Assembly: GCF_001660485.1 (NCBI RefSeq) | Contig: NZ_CP013979.1 | Span: forward strand, 3,658,001 to 3,722,000 | Source of the DNA: Agromyces aureus | GTDB taxonomy: Bacteria > Actinomycetota > Actinomycetes > Actinomycetales > Microbacteriaceae | Length of the DNA stretch: 64,000 bases | Reading direction: 5' to 3' | In this document: positions 7,209-15,665 of the stretch, in pieces | How the letters are laid out: each line of letters begins with the position of its first letter | Position numbering within the stretch: position 1 is the first letter of the stretch | Program-made: the position numbers and the translations under genes | Notes under the pieces: generated by a model | The model's input: the letters and a program-made list of their open reading frames with translations, nothing else | Databases searched by the model: none | Told to the model about the DNA's origin: nothing

Positions 7209-10200
7209 TCAGGGGTGGCCGCCACCGTGCCAGCCGGGCCAGCCCCAGCCGCCGTGACCGCCGCCGCCGTTCCCGCCGTGACCTCCGCCGCCGTGCCCAC
7301 CGCCGCCGTTCCCGGGGTGGCCGCCGTTCCCGCCGCCCTTCTTCGCGGGTGCGACCTCGAACGCCCGCTCGATCTCCTGGCTGAAGGTCGCGCCCGCGGC
7401 ATCCGTCGCCGTCACCCGCAGGTCGACCCACGCGCCGGCGTCGGGCACGGCCAGCTTGGCCGCGTACGCCGTGACGAGGTCGCGCCCCTCGGAGAACATC
7501 GGCGCACCGTCGGGCGACGGCGCATCGACCTCCGTGTCGGCCGAGGTCTTCTTGAGCGCGACCGTCTTCCAGGCGCCGCCGGCGACCCGCGCCTCGAGCG
7601 TCGCGCCGGAGACCGCCGCGATGCCGGATGCCTCGGCGACGTGTCCGACTTCGAGCCCGAGCTCGACCGAGCCGCCGCGCTTGCGCTCGGCGCCCGCCTT
7701 GCCCGAGTCGTCGAGGTCGACGTCGTAGACGGCCTGCAGCATCGGCAGCAGCTGCCGACTGGAGTCGCTCGCCGTGCCCGTGGACCGGAACGTCCACTCG
7801 GTCGTGGTCGAGGTCGAGGATGCCAGGTACGTGCCGTCGTGGGTCGCGGTGTTCACGACCCGCCACTCGGATTCGCCGTCGGGCAGGTCCCAGACGGTCG
7901 CACCCTGGAACGGCGCCGATGCTGCGAGCTCGCCGTCGAGGTAGACCTCGGTGAGCTGCGACCGGTCGGCGGCGCCGGAGTACGTGTCGAAGGCACCCGT
8001 GTGATCGGCATTCGCGCCGTCGGCCCACGACGGCAGGTTGACCTGCGCGTAGTCGCCGGTGCGGTTCGGCGCCCAGTACCCGGGCCCGACGTACGGACGC
8101 ACGATCGAGCCGAAGTAGCTCGTCTCGACCTTCTGTCCGGGCTCGTACGCCCGCTGGATGTCGCGGACCTCCCACCCGGCGTCGACGACCGACGCGTCCT
8201 GGTACCACTCGACCTGGTCGGTGTTGACCCACTCGGTGCGCTCGAGGCCACGCGTCGTGCGCATCGGGAAGCCCGATCCGTACTCGGTTCCCGGCACGAA
8301 GTCGTACCGGTACTCGCCGACCGTGGCCGGGTCGCCGTAGTAGGTCGTGTCGATGCGGGCGAGCTTCTTCGGCCGGTAGTCGAGCTTCTGGGGCACCGAG
8401 CCGTCGCTGTAGCGGGCGATGTCCCAGATCTCGTCGGCGTTCGGGATTCCCGTGCCGCTCACGGTGACCGGCTTCTTCGCGATCGCGTCGAGCACCCGGC
8501 GTCCCTGCACGCCGCTGACCGCGGCGACCGGGATGGGGGTGTCGGCGGTGTAGTCGTCGGAGCCGACCCACTCGCTGAGCTCCCCGTCGCCGTCGTTGAC
8601 GGTGAGCAGCAACGCAGCACCCGCGGCGACGGCGTTCGCCGAACGCTCGGGCGCCGAGACGACGTCGGAACGGGTCACGACCGCGACCTTGCCCTTCACG
8701 TCGACCGCGGCGAACTCCTCGACGCTGCCGAGGCCCACGGCGACCGCGCCGGCGCGGATCCGGCCGTCGAGCAGGGTCGAGCCGACCTGCGGGATGAGGT
8801 CGAGCTGCTCCTTGCCCGCCGTCAGCGACAGCGTCGGCTCCTGCAGGCGCCACCGCGTGGTGAAGTCGAAGCTCTCGGCCTCTGGCGCATCCATCGGCTG
8901 GGCGTAGAGCTCATCGACCCAGACCGGCGCGAGGGCGCTGCCCGTGAAGCCGTCGACCTTGTAGTCCATGCGGCGCACCGTGGCCTCGAGCCCCTTCTCG
9001 CCGACGTCGACGGTCACGGGCTTCGTGGCCCGCGCGTCGAACGCGACGCTCGCCGCACCGTCGAGCACGACGTCGGGGTCGCCGACGAGCGCGATCGCCT
9101 GGGTGTCGGCGTCGCGGGCGACGTCCATGAACGACATCACCGAGTAGAGACCGGCGGGCAGGCGCAGCGTGGTCTCGCCGGGAACGCCGAAGGAGGTGTA
9201 CCAGCCGGTCGCGGCGTTCCAGATCCACCCGGAGGTCTCGAGCGGCTCGCCCGCGAAGTCGGTCGCCGTGACGGTGAGGTCGTAGCGTTCCGCCTCCGCG
9301 ATGATGCCGAGCGCGGTGCGGGTGACCGGGTCGCCGGCGACGGCGGCGGTGAGCACGCCCGAGAGCTGCACTCCGGCCGGCACCTTCGCCGGGTCGGCCG
9401 TGAGCACGACCGATCGGGTCTCGCCCGCCGGGATCGTGAGCGAGGCGGCATCCATCGTGAGCACGTCGGATGCTTCGGCGGTGCCGGATGCGTCGGCCGC
9501 GCGACCGGCCTCGATGCCGCCGCCCGCGCCGGGCGTGGTGTCGGTGAGCGTCGCCGCCAGGTCGACCGTGACCTCGGCGGCGCCGCGGTTCGCGTACTCG
9601 ATCGTGCGGGTGACCGGCGTCGCGTCCTCGCCCCACGTCAGCATGCCGAAGTCGCCAGACCCGGATGCCACGACGTCGGCCTCGGTCGCCGCGGCGACGT
9701 CGACGACGCCGGAGCCGACCTGGTAGGGCGTGAGCCCGACATCCGTCGCCGTGCTCGTGAGCGCCGCCCGCAGTTGCGCGCCGGTGTACTCCGGATGCTG
9801 CTGCTTCACGATCGCCGCGGCGCCCGCGACGTGCGGGGTCGCCATCGACGTGCCGCTCATGCCGATGTACGACCCCTCGCCGGGGCTGTCCGCCGAGCGG
9901 GCGGCCGTGACGTCGTTGCCCGGACCGGCGAGGTCGGGCTTCAGCGCGCCGGAGCGCACGAGCGGCCCCTGGCTCGAGAACCACGAGAGCTCGCCGCTGG
10001 GGTCGTCGACCGAACCGATGGTGAGGGCGCTCGCAGCGGAACCGGGCGAGCCGACCGTCTCCGGCGCGCTCGAGTTTCCGGCGGCGACGATGAAGAGCGC
10101 GTCGGTCTCGGCCGAGATCACGTTCAGGGCCTGCGACATGAGGTCGGTGCCGTCGTCGCCGTAGCGGGTGCCGAGGCTCATCGAGACGATGTCGGCGCGG

Positions 10201-11231
10201 TCCGCGGCCCACTCCATGGCGGAGATGATCCACGAGTCCTGGCCCTCGCCGGTGGCGCTCAGCACCTTGCCGACGAGCAGGTTCGCGCCGTCGGCGACAC
10301 CGCGGTGGGTTCCGCCGCTCGCGGCTCCCGTGCCGGCGATCGTCGAGGCGACATGCGTGCCGTGGCCGTTCGGGTCGTCGGAGACGGACTCGTCGGGAAC
10401 GAAGCTGGTCGAGTCGGCGAGCACGCGGCCCGCGAGGTCGGGGTGGGTGTCGTCGTATCCGGTGTCGAGCACGGCGACGGTCACGCCGTCTCCGGTGTAT
10501 CCGGCCGCCCACGCCGCGGGCGCACCGATGTAGGGCACGCTCGAGTCGAGCGTCGCCTGCACCTTGCCGTCGAGGTGGATCGCGGCGACGCCGCCGCCGA
10601 GGCTCACCGCGCCTGGTGCGCTGAAGCTACGGGCATCGGAGGCCGCGGCATCCGTCAGCGCGGCCCAGGTCGACTCCGCACTCGCGTGCTCGGCCGACGC
10701 GGCCGCACCGCCGATGCTCGCGAGCGGCGCGCCGACGTCGATGCCCGGCACGGGCGCCGAGAAGCTGCGGGCCGATGACGCGTCGTCGAGCTCGAGGATC
10801 ACCGGGGTTGCGTCGACGGAGGCGTCGTCGTAGCCGTACTCGATGAGGCGGCTGACGTTGAACAGGTCGCCGTCGACGACGCCCGCCGTGACGAAGGGCA
10901 TGGCCGACCTCGGCAGCACGTGCAACTCGCCCTCGACCTCGATGGTCTGGAAGGCCTCTCCCGGGTCGACGGCGTCGATCGCGACCGCGTGCGTGCCGCC
11001 CGCGAGGTCGGTCACGGTGACGCGGTCGCCGGTGATGAGGGTGACGGTGTGCGTGCCGCCCGCGGCGGCCGGTGCTGCGGCCGAAGCGGCCGGCGGCGGG
11101 GTGCCGCCTCGGGCTGGATCGGCGGTGGCCGGAAGGGCGGCTGCGCCGACCCCGGCGACGCCGATCACGAGGCCGCTGATGGCGGCCGCGAACGATCGGC
11201 GATGTGCGAATGGACTCGTGCTTCGTGGCAT
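7209..11231 (-). CDS. Secreted S8 (subtilisin-like) serine protease
   Basis: 1340-aa exported protease. A Sec signal peptide (AAAISGLVIGVAGVGAAALP, cleavage near ATADP) is followed by a prodomain, then the S8 catalytic domain. Catalytic residues by my count are Asp256 (VAVLDTG), His290 (NGHGTHVAS) and Ser462 (SGTSMATPH), with oxyanion Asn386 (AAGNSS). After that come a long beta-rich region, a PA-like segment around GKVAVVTRSDV, and a short Gly/His/Trp-rich tail (GGGGHGGGGHGG type, ending GWHGGGHP) that may bind metal or cell wall. It probably degrades extracellular protein or peptides. It is divergent from a TrmB/LuxR-like regulator at 11310, which plausibly controls it. Confidence 0.92.
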   Translation of the reverse strand: MPRSTSPFAHRRSFAAAISGLVIGVAGVGAAALPATADPARGGTPPPAASAAAPAAAGGTHTVTLITGDRVTVTDLAGGTHAVAIDAVDPGEAFQTIEVEGELHVLPRSAMPFVTAGVVDGDLFNVSRLIEYGYDDASVDATPVILELDDASSARSFSAPVPGIDVGAPLASIGGAAASAEHASAESTWAALTDAAASDARSFSAPGAVSLGGGVAAIHLDGKVQATLDSSVPYIGAPAAWAAGYTGDGVTVAVLDTGYDDTHPDLAGRVLADSTSFVPDESVSDDPNGHGTHVASTIAGTGAASGGTHRGVADGANLLVGKVLSATGEGQDSWIISAMEWAADRADIVSMSLGTRYGDDGTDLMSQALNVISAETDALFIVAAGNSSAPETVGSPGSAASALTIGSVDDPSGELSWFSSQGPLVRSGALKPDLAGPGNDVTAARSADSPGEGSYIGMSGTSMATPHVAGAAAIVKQQHPEYTGAQLRAALTSTATDVGLTPYQVGSGVVDVAAATEADVVASGSGDFGMLTWGEDATPVTRTIEYANRGAAEVTVDLAATLTDTTPGAGGGIEAGRAADASGTAEASDVLTMDAASLTIPAGETRSVVLTADPAKVPAGVQLSGVLTAAVAGDPVTRTALGIIAEAERYDLTVTATDFAGEPLETSGWIWNAATGWYTSFGVPGETTLRLPAGLYSVMSFMDVARDADTQAIALVGDPDVVLDGAASVAFDARATKPVTVDVGEKGLEATVRRMDYKVDGFTGSALAPVWVDELYAQPMDAPEAESFDFTTRWRLQEPTLSLTAGKEQLDLIPQVGSTLLDGRIRAGAVAVGLGSVEEFAAVDVKGKVAVVTRSDVVSAPERSANAVAAGAALLLTVNDGDGELSEWVGSDDYTADTPIPVAAVSGVQGRRVLDAIAKKPVTVSGTGIPNADEIWDIARYSDGSVPQKLDYRPKKLARIDTTYYGDPATVGEYRYDFVPGTEYGSGFPMRTTRGLERTEWVNTDQVEWYQDASVVDAGWEVRDIQRAYEPGQKVETSYFGSIVRPYVGPGYWAPNRTGDYAQVNLPSWADGANADHTGAFDTYSGAADRSQLTEVYLDGELAASAPFQGATVWDLPDGESEWRVVNTATHDGTYLASSTSTTTEWTFRSTGTASDSSRQLLPMLQAVYDVDLDDSGKAGAERKRGGSVELGLEVGHVAEASGIAAVSGATLEARVAGGAWKTVALKKTSADTEVDAPSPDGAPMFSEGRDLVTAYAAKLAVPDAGAWVDLRVTATDAAGATFSQEIERAFEVAPAKKGGGNGGHPGNGGGGHGGGGHGGNGGGGHGGWGWPGWHGGGHP

Positions 11232-11309
11232 TAGGGATACCTCTCACGCGTTCGGACTGGCTTGCCAAGCAACCTCTCACGGCGCGTTGGCTAGGGTGGT
11301 GGCGGAGAG

Positions 11310-12332
11310 ATGCCATGGCTTCGATCCGCCATGACGGCGGTCGGCGGGGCGAGGGAACGGAAGGCGCTCGTGCTCGAGGCGATCGGACTGGACGATGAGC
11401 ACACCGCGCTCTATCGGCTCGTCCTGCAGGCGCCCTCGTCGAGCATCGACGAGCTCGCGGAATCCGCGGCGAAGCCGAGGTCCGAGGTGCGCGCGATCGT
11501 CGCCGAGCTCGAGCGTCTCGGCCTGCTCGCGCGGCAGGCCTCCGCGCCCGACCGCGTCGTCGCCTCGCCGCCGTCGCTCGCCCTGCGGCCGATGCTCCTC
11601 GACCGCGAGCGCCGGCTGACCCAGGCGCACGAGGTGCTCGTCGAGCTGAGCGAGATCTACCGCAGCGGGGCCGCGCAGCGCACGGCGCCCGACGTCGTCG
11701 ACGTCGTGCTCGGAGCGGATGCCGTGCGCCAGCGCTTCGCCCAGCTGCAGGCCTCGGCGACGGAGCAGGTTCGCGTGCTCATGCTGAGCGACGTGGCATT
11801 CCTCGACGCCACCGAGAACACGGCTGAAGACGAAGCACTGCGGAGGGGGGTGCGCTACCGCGTGATCGTCGAGAAGGCCGTGCTCGAGTGGCCGGGCTTC
11901 ATCGACGCGGCCCGCGAGTCCGCGCCGTTCGGCGAGGAGGTGCGCGTGCTGCCGACCCTGCCGACGCGCCTCATCATCGCCGACGACGACGTGGCGATGC
12001 TGCCGATGCGTTCGCACGGCGAGGAGCGGTCGTCGGGCGCGCTGCTCGTGAACCCGAGCGGCCTGCTCGACCTCGTGATCGCGACCTTCGAGGAGTACTG
12101 GGCGACCTCGACGGAGTTCATCTCGACCGGCGAGCTGCCCGGCGCGCACGACGCGGTCGACCGCGACCTGCTGAAGCTGCTGCTGCTGGGGCTCACGGAT
12201 GCCGCGGCCGGCGCGCAGCTCGGCATCTCGGTGCGCACGGTGCAGCGGCGGGTCGCCGAGCTCATGGAGACGGCCGGCGTCACGACCAGGTTGCAGCTCG
12301 GCGCCGAGGCCGTGCGGCGGGCCTGGGTGTAG
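11310..12332 (+). CDS. TrmB/LuxR-like helix-turn-helix regulator
   Basis: 340-aa regulator. The N-terminal winged helix resembles TrmB (IGLDDEHTALYRLVLQAPSS, then SEVRAIVAELERLGLL). A PLD-like/TrmB middle region follows (VRVLMLSDVAFLD, RYRVIVEKAVLE), and a C-terminal HTH of LuxR/GerE character ends the protein (AAGAQLGISVRTVQRRVAEL). Proteins of this architecture are common in actinobacteria, often next to secreted enzymes; no ligand is known to me. It is divergent from the S8 protease with only about 78 bp between starts. ATG 11310 follows GGAGAG almost directly; ATG 11331 is an alternative start 7 codons later. Confidence 0.75.
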   Translation: MPWLRSAMTAVGGARERKALVLEAIGLDDEHTALYRLVLQAPSSSIDELAESAAKPRSEVRAIVAELERLGLLARQASAPDRVVASPPSLALRPMLLDRERRLTQAHEVLVELSEIYRSGAAQRTAPDVVDVVLGADAVRQRFAQLQASATEQVRVLMLSDVAFLDATENTAEDEALRRGVRYRVIVEKAVLEWPGFIDAARESAPFGEEVRVLPTLPTRLIIADDDVAMLPMRSHGEERSSGALLVNPSGLLDLVIATFEEYWATSTEFISTGELPGAHDAVDRDLLKLLLLGLTDAAAGAQLGISVRTVQRRVAELMETAGVTTRLQLGAEAVRRAWV

Positions 12333-12384
12333 GCGCACCGGCGAGGCGTGCGCAAGCGTTCGCGGAGCGGGTGGGCTGAGACGA

Positions 12385-12420
12385 CGGATGCCGCGACGAG
12401 GCGTCTCGTCGCGGCATCCG
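12385..12420. terminator. Strong bidirectional hairpin
   Basis: A perfect 16-bp stem CGGATGCCGCGACGAG / CTCGTCGCGGCATCCG with a GCGT loop, located between the convergent regulator (ends 12332) and hydroxyacyl-CoA dehydrogenase (ends 12457). Confidence 0.8.
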
Positions 12421-12456
12421 CTCGGCTCGGAAGGGGTGGGGCGAAACCCGCGCGGA

Positions 12457-13317
12457 TCAGGCCTTCGAGTAGGAGTAGAAGCCCTCGCCCGTGGCGACGC
12501 CGAGCTTGCCCTGGTCGATGTAGCGCTCCTTGAGGAGGTCGGCGAACGCCTGCTGCTTCGCACCGCCGGCCTTGGAGATGTTGTAGGCCGTGGTGAGGCC
12601 GACGATGTCGTAGATCTGGAACGGGCCCATGGGCGCGCCGGTGCCGATGCGCCAGGTCTTGTCGATGGCGTCGGGCTCGGCGATGCCGTCGACGAGCAGC
12701 TCGCCCGCGGCCGAGAGGAACGGCACGAGGAGGGAGTTCAGCAGGTAGCCGGCCTTCTCCTTCTTGATCTCGATCGGGACCATGCCGATCTTCGCCGCGA
12801 AGTCGACCACGGTCGCGTACACGGCGGGGTCGGTGGCCTCGGTGCCCATGACCTCGGCGGTGTTGTGCGCCCACACGCGGTTCGCGAAGTGCAGCGCGAG
12901 GAACCGGTCGGCGCGGCCGGTGAACGGCGCGAGGTCGCTCGGCAGCAGGGTCGACGAGTTCGTGGCGAAGATCGTGCGCTCGGGGGCGAGTGCGGAGAGC
13001 TTCTCGTAGGTCGACTGCTTGAGCGAGAGCTGCTCGGGGATCGCCTCGATGATCAGGTCGGCGTTCGCGACGGCGTCGGCGAGGTCGGCGGTCGTCCGGA
13101 TGCGGCCGAGTGCGGCCTCCGCGCCGTCGGCGGCACCCGCGACGTTCTCGGTCACGTAGGTCTGGGCGAGCCCGGCGAAGCGCTGCTTCGCGGCCTCGAG
13201 TGCGGCGTCGTCGATGTCGTAGGCGACGACGTCGAACCCGCTGAACGCGGTCTGGTAGGCGATCTGCGAGCCGAGCACTCCGGTGCCCAGGACGGTGACG
13301 TTCGCGATGGCGGTCAT
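12457..13317 (-). CDS. 3-hydroxyacyl-CoA dehydrogenase family protein
   Basis: 286-aa enzyme of the short 3-hydroxybutyryl/3-hydroxyacyl-CoA dehydrogenase type. The N-terminal Rossmann fold has GTGVLGSQIA and the acidic NAD determinant AYDIDD. The catalytic region includes TNSSTLLPSDLA and HFANRVWAHNTAEV, supplying the His/Glu pair. The C-terminal helical domain has RIGTGAPMGPFQIYD. It oxidises L-3-hydroxyacyl-CoA with NAD+ in beta-oxidation or butanoate metabolism. The ATG at 13317 overlaps the marR stop by 4 bp, so it is expressed with and probably regulated by that MarR. The longer open frame upstream is a shadow over marR. Confidence 0.88.
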   Translation of the reverse strand: MTAIANVTVLGTGVLGSQIAYQTAFSGFDVVAYDIDDAALEAAKQRFAGLAQTYVTENVAGAADGAEAALGRIRTTADLADAVANADLIIEAIPEQLSLKQSTYEKLSALAPERTIFATNSSTLLPSDLAPFTGRADRFLALHFANRVWAHNTAEVMGTEATDPAVYATVVDFAAKIGMVPIEIKKEKAGYLLNSLLVPFLSAAGELLVDGIAEPDAIDKTWRIGTGAPMGPFQIYDIVGLTTAYNISKAGGAKQQAFADLLKERYIDQGKLGVATGEGFYSYSKA

Positions 13318-13841
13318 TGCTGTTCCTTCTTCTCTTCTTCTGCGCCCTGTGGGGCGTTCTCGTGAGGCCCGTCGGGGGTCTCGAGCGGATGCCGCGGGCG
13401 GGTCTCGCCCGGGCGTCCGACGTTGAATCGCTGCAGGTCGCGCGCGAAGCGGGCGACCTCGTCGTCGCTCCAGCCGTCGAGCTGGCCGGCGACGATGCCG
13501 TGCAGGATGGCGATGGCCTCGTCGTAGGCGGCCCGCCCCGACGCCGTGAGCTCGAGGGGTGTACCGCGGCCCGCGGCATCCGCCACTTCGCGGACGACCC
13601 CGAGCGCGACGAGCCCGGCGAGCTGACGCGAGACCGTGGAGCGGTTGAGCCGGTACGCCTGCGCGATGTCGACCGAGCGGCAGCCGGGGTGGTCGACGAT
13701 GAAGCCGAGGATCGACTGGTCGGTCATGCTCAGGCTGAGGTTCGCGGTGCGAGCATCGGCGACGCCCCTGCGGCTCACGACGATGAGGGCGCCGAGGATG
13801 TCGGAGGTCGCGGTCTCGCGCGATGTCGTCGTACCGGTCAT
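13314..13841 (-). CDS. MarR-family transcriptional regulator
   Basis: 175-aa winged-helix regulator: LSMTDQSILGFIVDHPGCRS, then the recognition helix RLNRSTVSRQLAGLVALGVV and wing (RGTPLELTASGRAAY). The C-terminal ~30 residues are low-complexity and Glu-rich (GAEEEKKEQQ). The start ATG 13841 is preceded by AGGAGG with ideal spacing. It is first in a two-gene coupled operon with the hydroxyacyl-CoA dehydrogenase. A 17-bp palindrome at 13897-13913, 56 bp upstream, is a good autoregulatory operator candidate. Confidence 0.88.
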   Translation of the reverse strand: MTGTTTSRETATSDILGALIVVSRRGVADARTANLSLSMTDQSILGFIVDHPGCRSVDIAQAYRLNRSTVSRQLAGLVALGVVREVADAAGRGTPLELTASGRAAYDEAIAILHGIVAGQLDGWSDDEVARFARDLQRFNVGRPGETRPRHPLETPDGPHENAPQGAEEEKKEQQ

Positions 13842-13896
13842 GGCGTCCTCCTGTTGCTGCCCTGTTGCCGCTGCTTGATGCAACGCTACGCCGCTG

Positions 13897-13913
13897 TGTT
13901 GCATTCCGCAACA
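13897..13913. promoter_or_regulatory. Putative MarR operator
   Basis: Perfect inverted repeat TGTTGC-ATTCC-GCAACA upstream of marR. An additional GTTGCA-type half site lies immediately toward the gene (TGCAAC near 13880). Length and position match typical autoregulatory MarR sites. Confidence 0.65.
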
Positions 13914-14201
13914 TAGCGACCGGCGTCCCGGCGATCGAACCGCGGACGTCGCAGCCTGCGTCGATCGCGTCGAAACCGTGACCTCTCGCGCCCGGCTCGG
14001 CATGGCGAATACTCGGCTTCGCGTGATAGTAAAGAAACCTGACGAACTCGCGTCATGATTCGCGGGTTCTGTCGTCTCTCGTTGTGAGGGCCGTTCGCTC
14101 GCGCGAACCGCGCCCCACGGAGCACGAAGCTGCTCCAACCGCGGATCCCTTCGACGGGTACCCAGCCGCGGAGTACCGCCCCGACCCGAACGGAGTTCCA
14201 C
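13914..14201 (+). other. Intergenic leader of the surface protein gene
   Basis: About 290 bp between the MarR operator and the choice-of-anchor A gene. It has a locally A-rich stretch (near 14025-14040) that may contain the promoter, a weak TGACG...CGTCA inverted repeat at 14040-14055, and GGAG ahead of GTG 14202. I see no gene and no recognisable riboswitch. Confidence 0.4.
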
Positions 14202-15587
14202 GTGCCCACCCCCGCGCCCCGACGCGCCCGCCTGCGCAAGAGCCTCAGCCTGCTCGCCATCACCGGCCTCGCCGCCTCCGGCGCTGCCGCGATCTCGGTC
14301 ATCGGCGCCGCGCCGGCGACCGCAGCCACTGCGCCGGCACTCACCTGCCCGCCGAGCGGCGAGATGCCGCCCCTCGGGCACCTCCCCGTCTTCACCGACT
14401 CGAGCGTCGCGGTCTTCGCCGGCGGCGACTACCGCGCCCAGGGCGGCGCGGCGGAGTCCGAGGGCCTGCTGCTCGTCGCGGGCGACGCGACCTTCGCCAA
14501 GACCGGCGGCGGCGTCTTCAACATCGGCTCGGCCGGCTACGGCTCGGGCATCACGCCCGCGGGCGGCACCCAGATGCTCGCCGTCGGCGGCGACCTGTCG
14601 ACCGTGAACGGCACGCAGCTGCACGTCGGCGCGAACCTCGCCGGTGGCGGCGACGTCACGGTCGGCGGCTCGATCGCCGCGGGCACGACGTTCGACCTCT
14701 GGGGCGGCGACGCCACCGGCGAACTCGGCGCCGCGAAGGCGATGAGCCCGAACGCGGGCTTCGCCTCGGTGCTCGACGACGCCTCCGACGACCTCGCGGC
14801 GCTGCCGGCGACCGACTCGGCGTCCACCGACGGCAACCAGGTGCGCTTCGCGAGCGCGGTCGACCGCGACCTCTACGTCTTCACGATCTCGGGCTCCGTG
14901 CTCGGCTCCAAGCCCGAGGTCGTCTTCGACCTCGCCTCCGACTCGGCGCCCGTGCTGATCAACGTGACCGGCGCGAAGCTCGACTGGGCCCCGAACTACT
15001 TCGCCGACGGCACCGTGCGCTTCGACGACCCGTCGGGTGCGGACTTCGGCACCTGGTCGTCGCGGCTCGCGTGGAACATCGCCGACGCGACGAAGGTCGA
15101 GCTCGGCCTCAACGGCCAGCTGATCGGCACCGTGCTCGCGCCCGACGCCGATGCGCAGGTCACCACGTCGACCAACGGCCGCCTCCTCGTCGGCGGCGAT
15201 CTCACGGTCAGCGGCAGCGGTGTCGAGCACCACAACTACCCGTGGATCGGCGGCAAGGGCCTCGACTGCACGCCCGAACCCGCCGAGCCGACCGATCCCG
15301 TCGAGCCGACCGACCCGCCCACCCCGCTGGTTCCGATCGAGCCCGCGGATCCCGTCGGCCCCACCGACCCGACCGACCCCGCCGAACCGGCGCAGCCCGG
15401 CGGCGACGACTCGTCGACCGTGACGACGCCCGGCGCGACGCCGACCCCGACGCCGGCCGCGAACACCGTCGAGAAGCCCGGCCTCGCCTCGACCGGCTTC
15501 GACGCGCTCCCGCTTGCGATCGGCGCGGGCGCACTGCTCGCCGTCGCAGGCACCCTGCTCGTGATCGCGCGTCGCCGACGGGCCTGA
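14202..15587 (+). CDS. Choice-of-anchor A surface protein with LAxTG sorting signal
   Basis: 461-aa exported protein. A Sec signal (LLAITGLAASGAAAISVIG) is followed by a choice-of-anchor A domain (SEGLLLVAGDATF, LAVGGDLS, DVTVGGSIAA, then GGKGLDC). Next comes a Pro/Thr/Asp/Glu-rich wall-spanning linker built on PTDP/EPTDP repeats. The C-terminus is a sortase signal, LASTG (about residues 428-432), a hydrophobic segment and RRRRA. LAxTG is typical of class E/F sortase substrates in high-GC actinobacteria. The role is probably adhesion or a structural surface function; no catalytic motif is visible. GTG 14202 has GGAG upstream. A strong hairpin follows. Confidence 0.85.
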   Translation: MPTPAPRRARLRKSLSLLAITGLAASGAAAISVIGAAPATAATAPALTCPPSGEMPPLGHLPVFTDSSVAVFAGGDYRAQGGAAESEGLLLVAGDATFAKTGGGVFNIGSAGYGSGITPAGGTQMLAVGGDLSTVNGTQLHVGANLAGGGDVTVGGSIAAGTTFDLWGGDATGELGAAKAMSPNAGFASVLDDASDDLAALPATDSASTDGNQVRFASAVDRDLYVFTISGSVLGSKPEVVFDLASDSAPVLINVTGAKLDWAPNYFADGTVRFDDPSGADFGTWSSRLAWNIADATKVELGLNGQLIGTVLAPDADAQVTTSTNGRLLVGGDLTVSGSGVEHHNYPWIGGKGLDCTPEPAEPTDPVEPTDPPTPLVPIEPADPVGPTDPTDPAEPAQPGGDDSSTVTTPGATPTPTPAANTVEKPGLASTGFDALPLAIGAGALLAVAGTLLVIARRRRA

Positions 15588-15615
15588 TCGGTCACGGCGA
15601 GATCACCCGAGCGGT

Positions 15616-15651
15616 GACGGATGCCCCGGGCTTCGGCTCGGGGCATCCGTC
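15616..15651. terminator. Hairpin terminator
   Basis: Stem GACGGATGCCCCG / CGGGGCATCCGTC around a short loop, between the convergent surface-protein and SNF2 helicase genes. Confidence 0.75.
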
Positions 15652-15665
15652 GTCTTCGGCGCGAC

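Noticed and set aside
6138..10778. Very long plus-strand open frame opposite the subtilase and MFS genes
   Set aside because: Arg/Gly-rich, no domain pattern; an artefact of high GC3 on the complementary strand. Similar long frames elsewhere were left out for the same reason.
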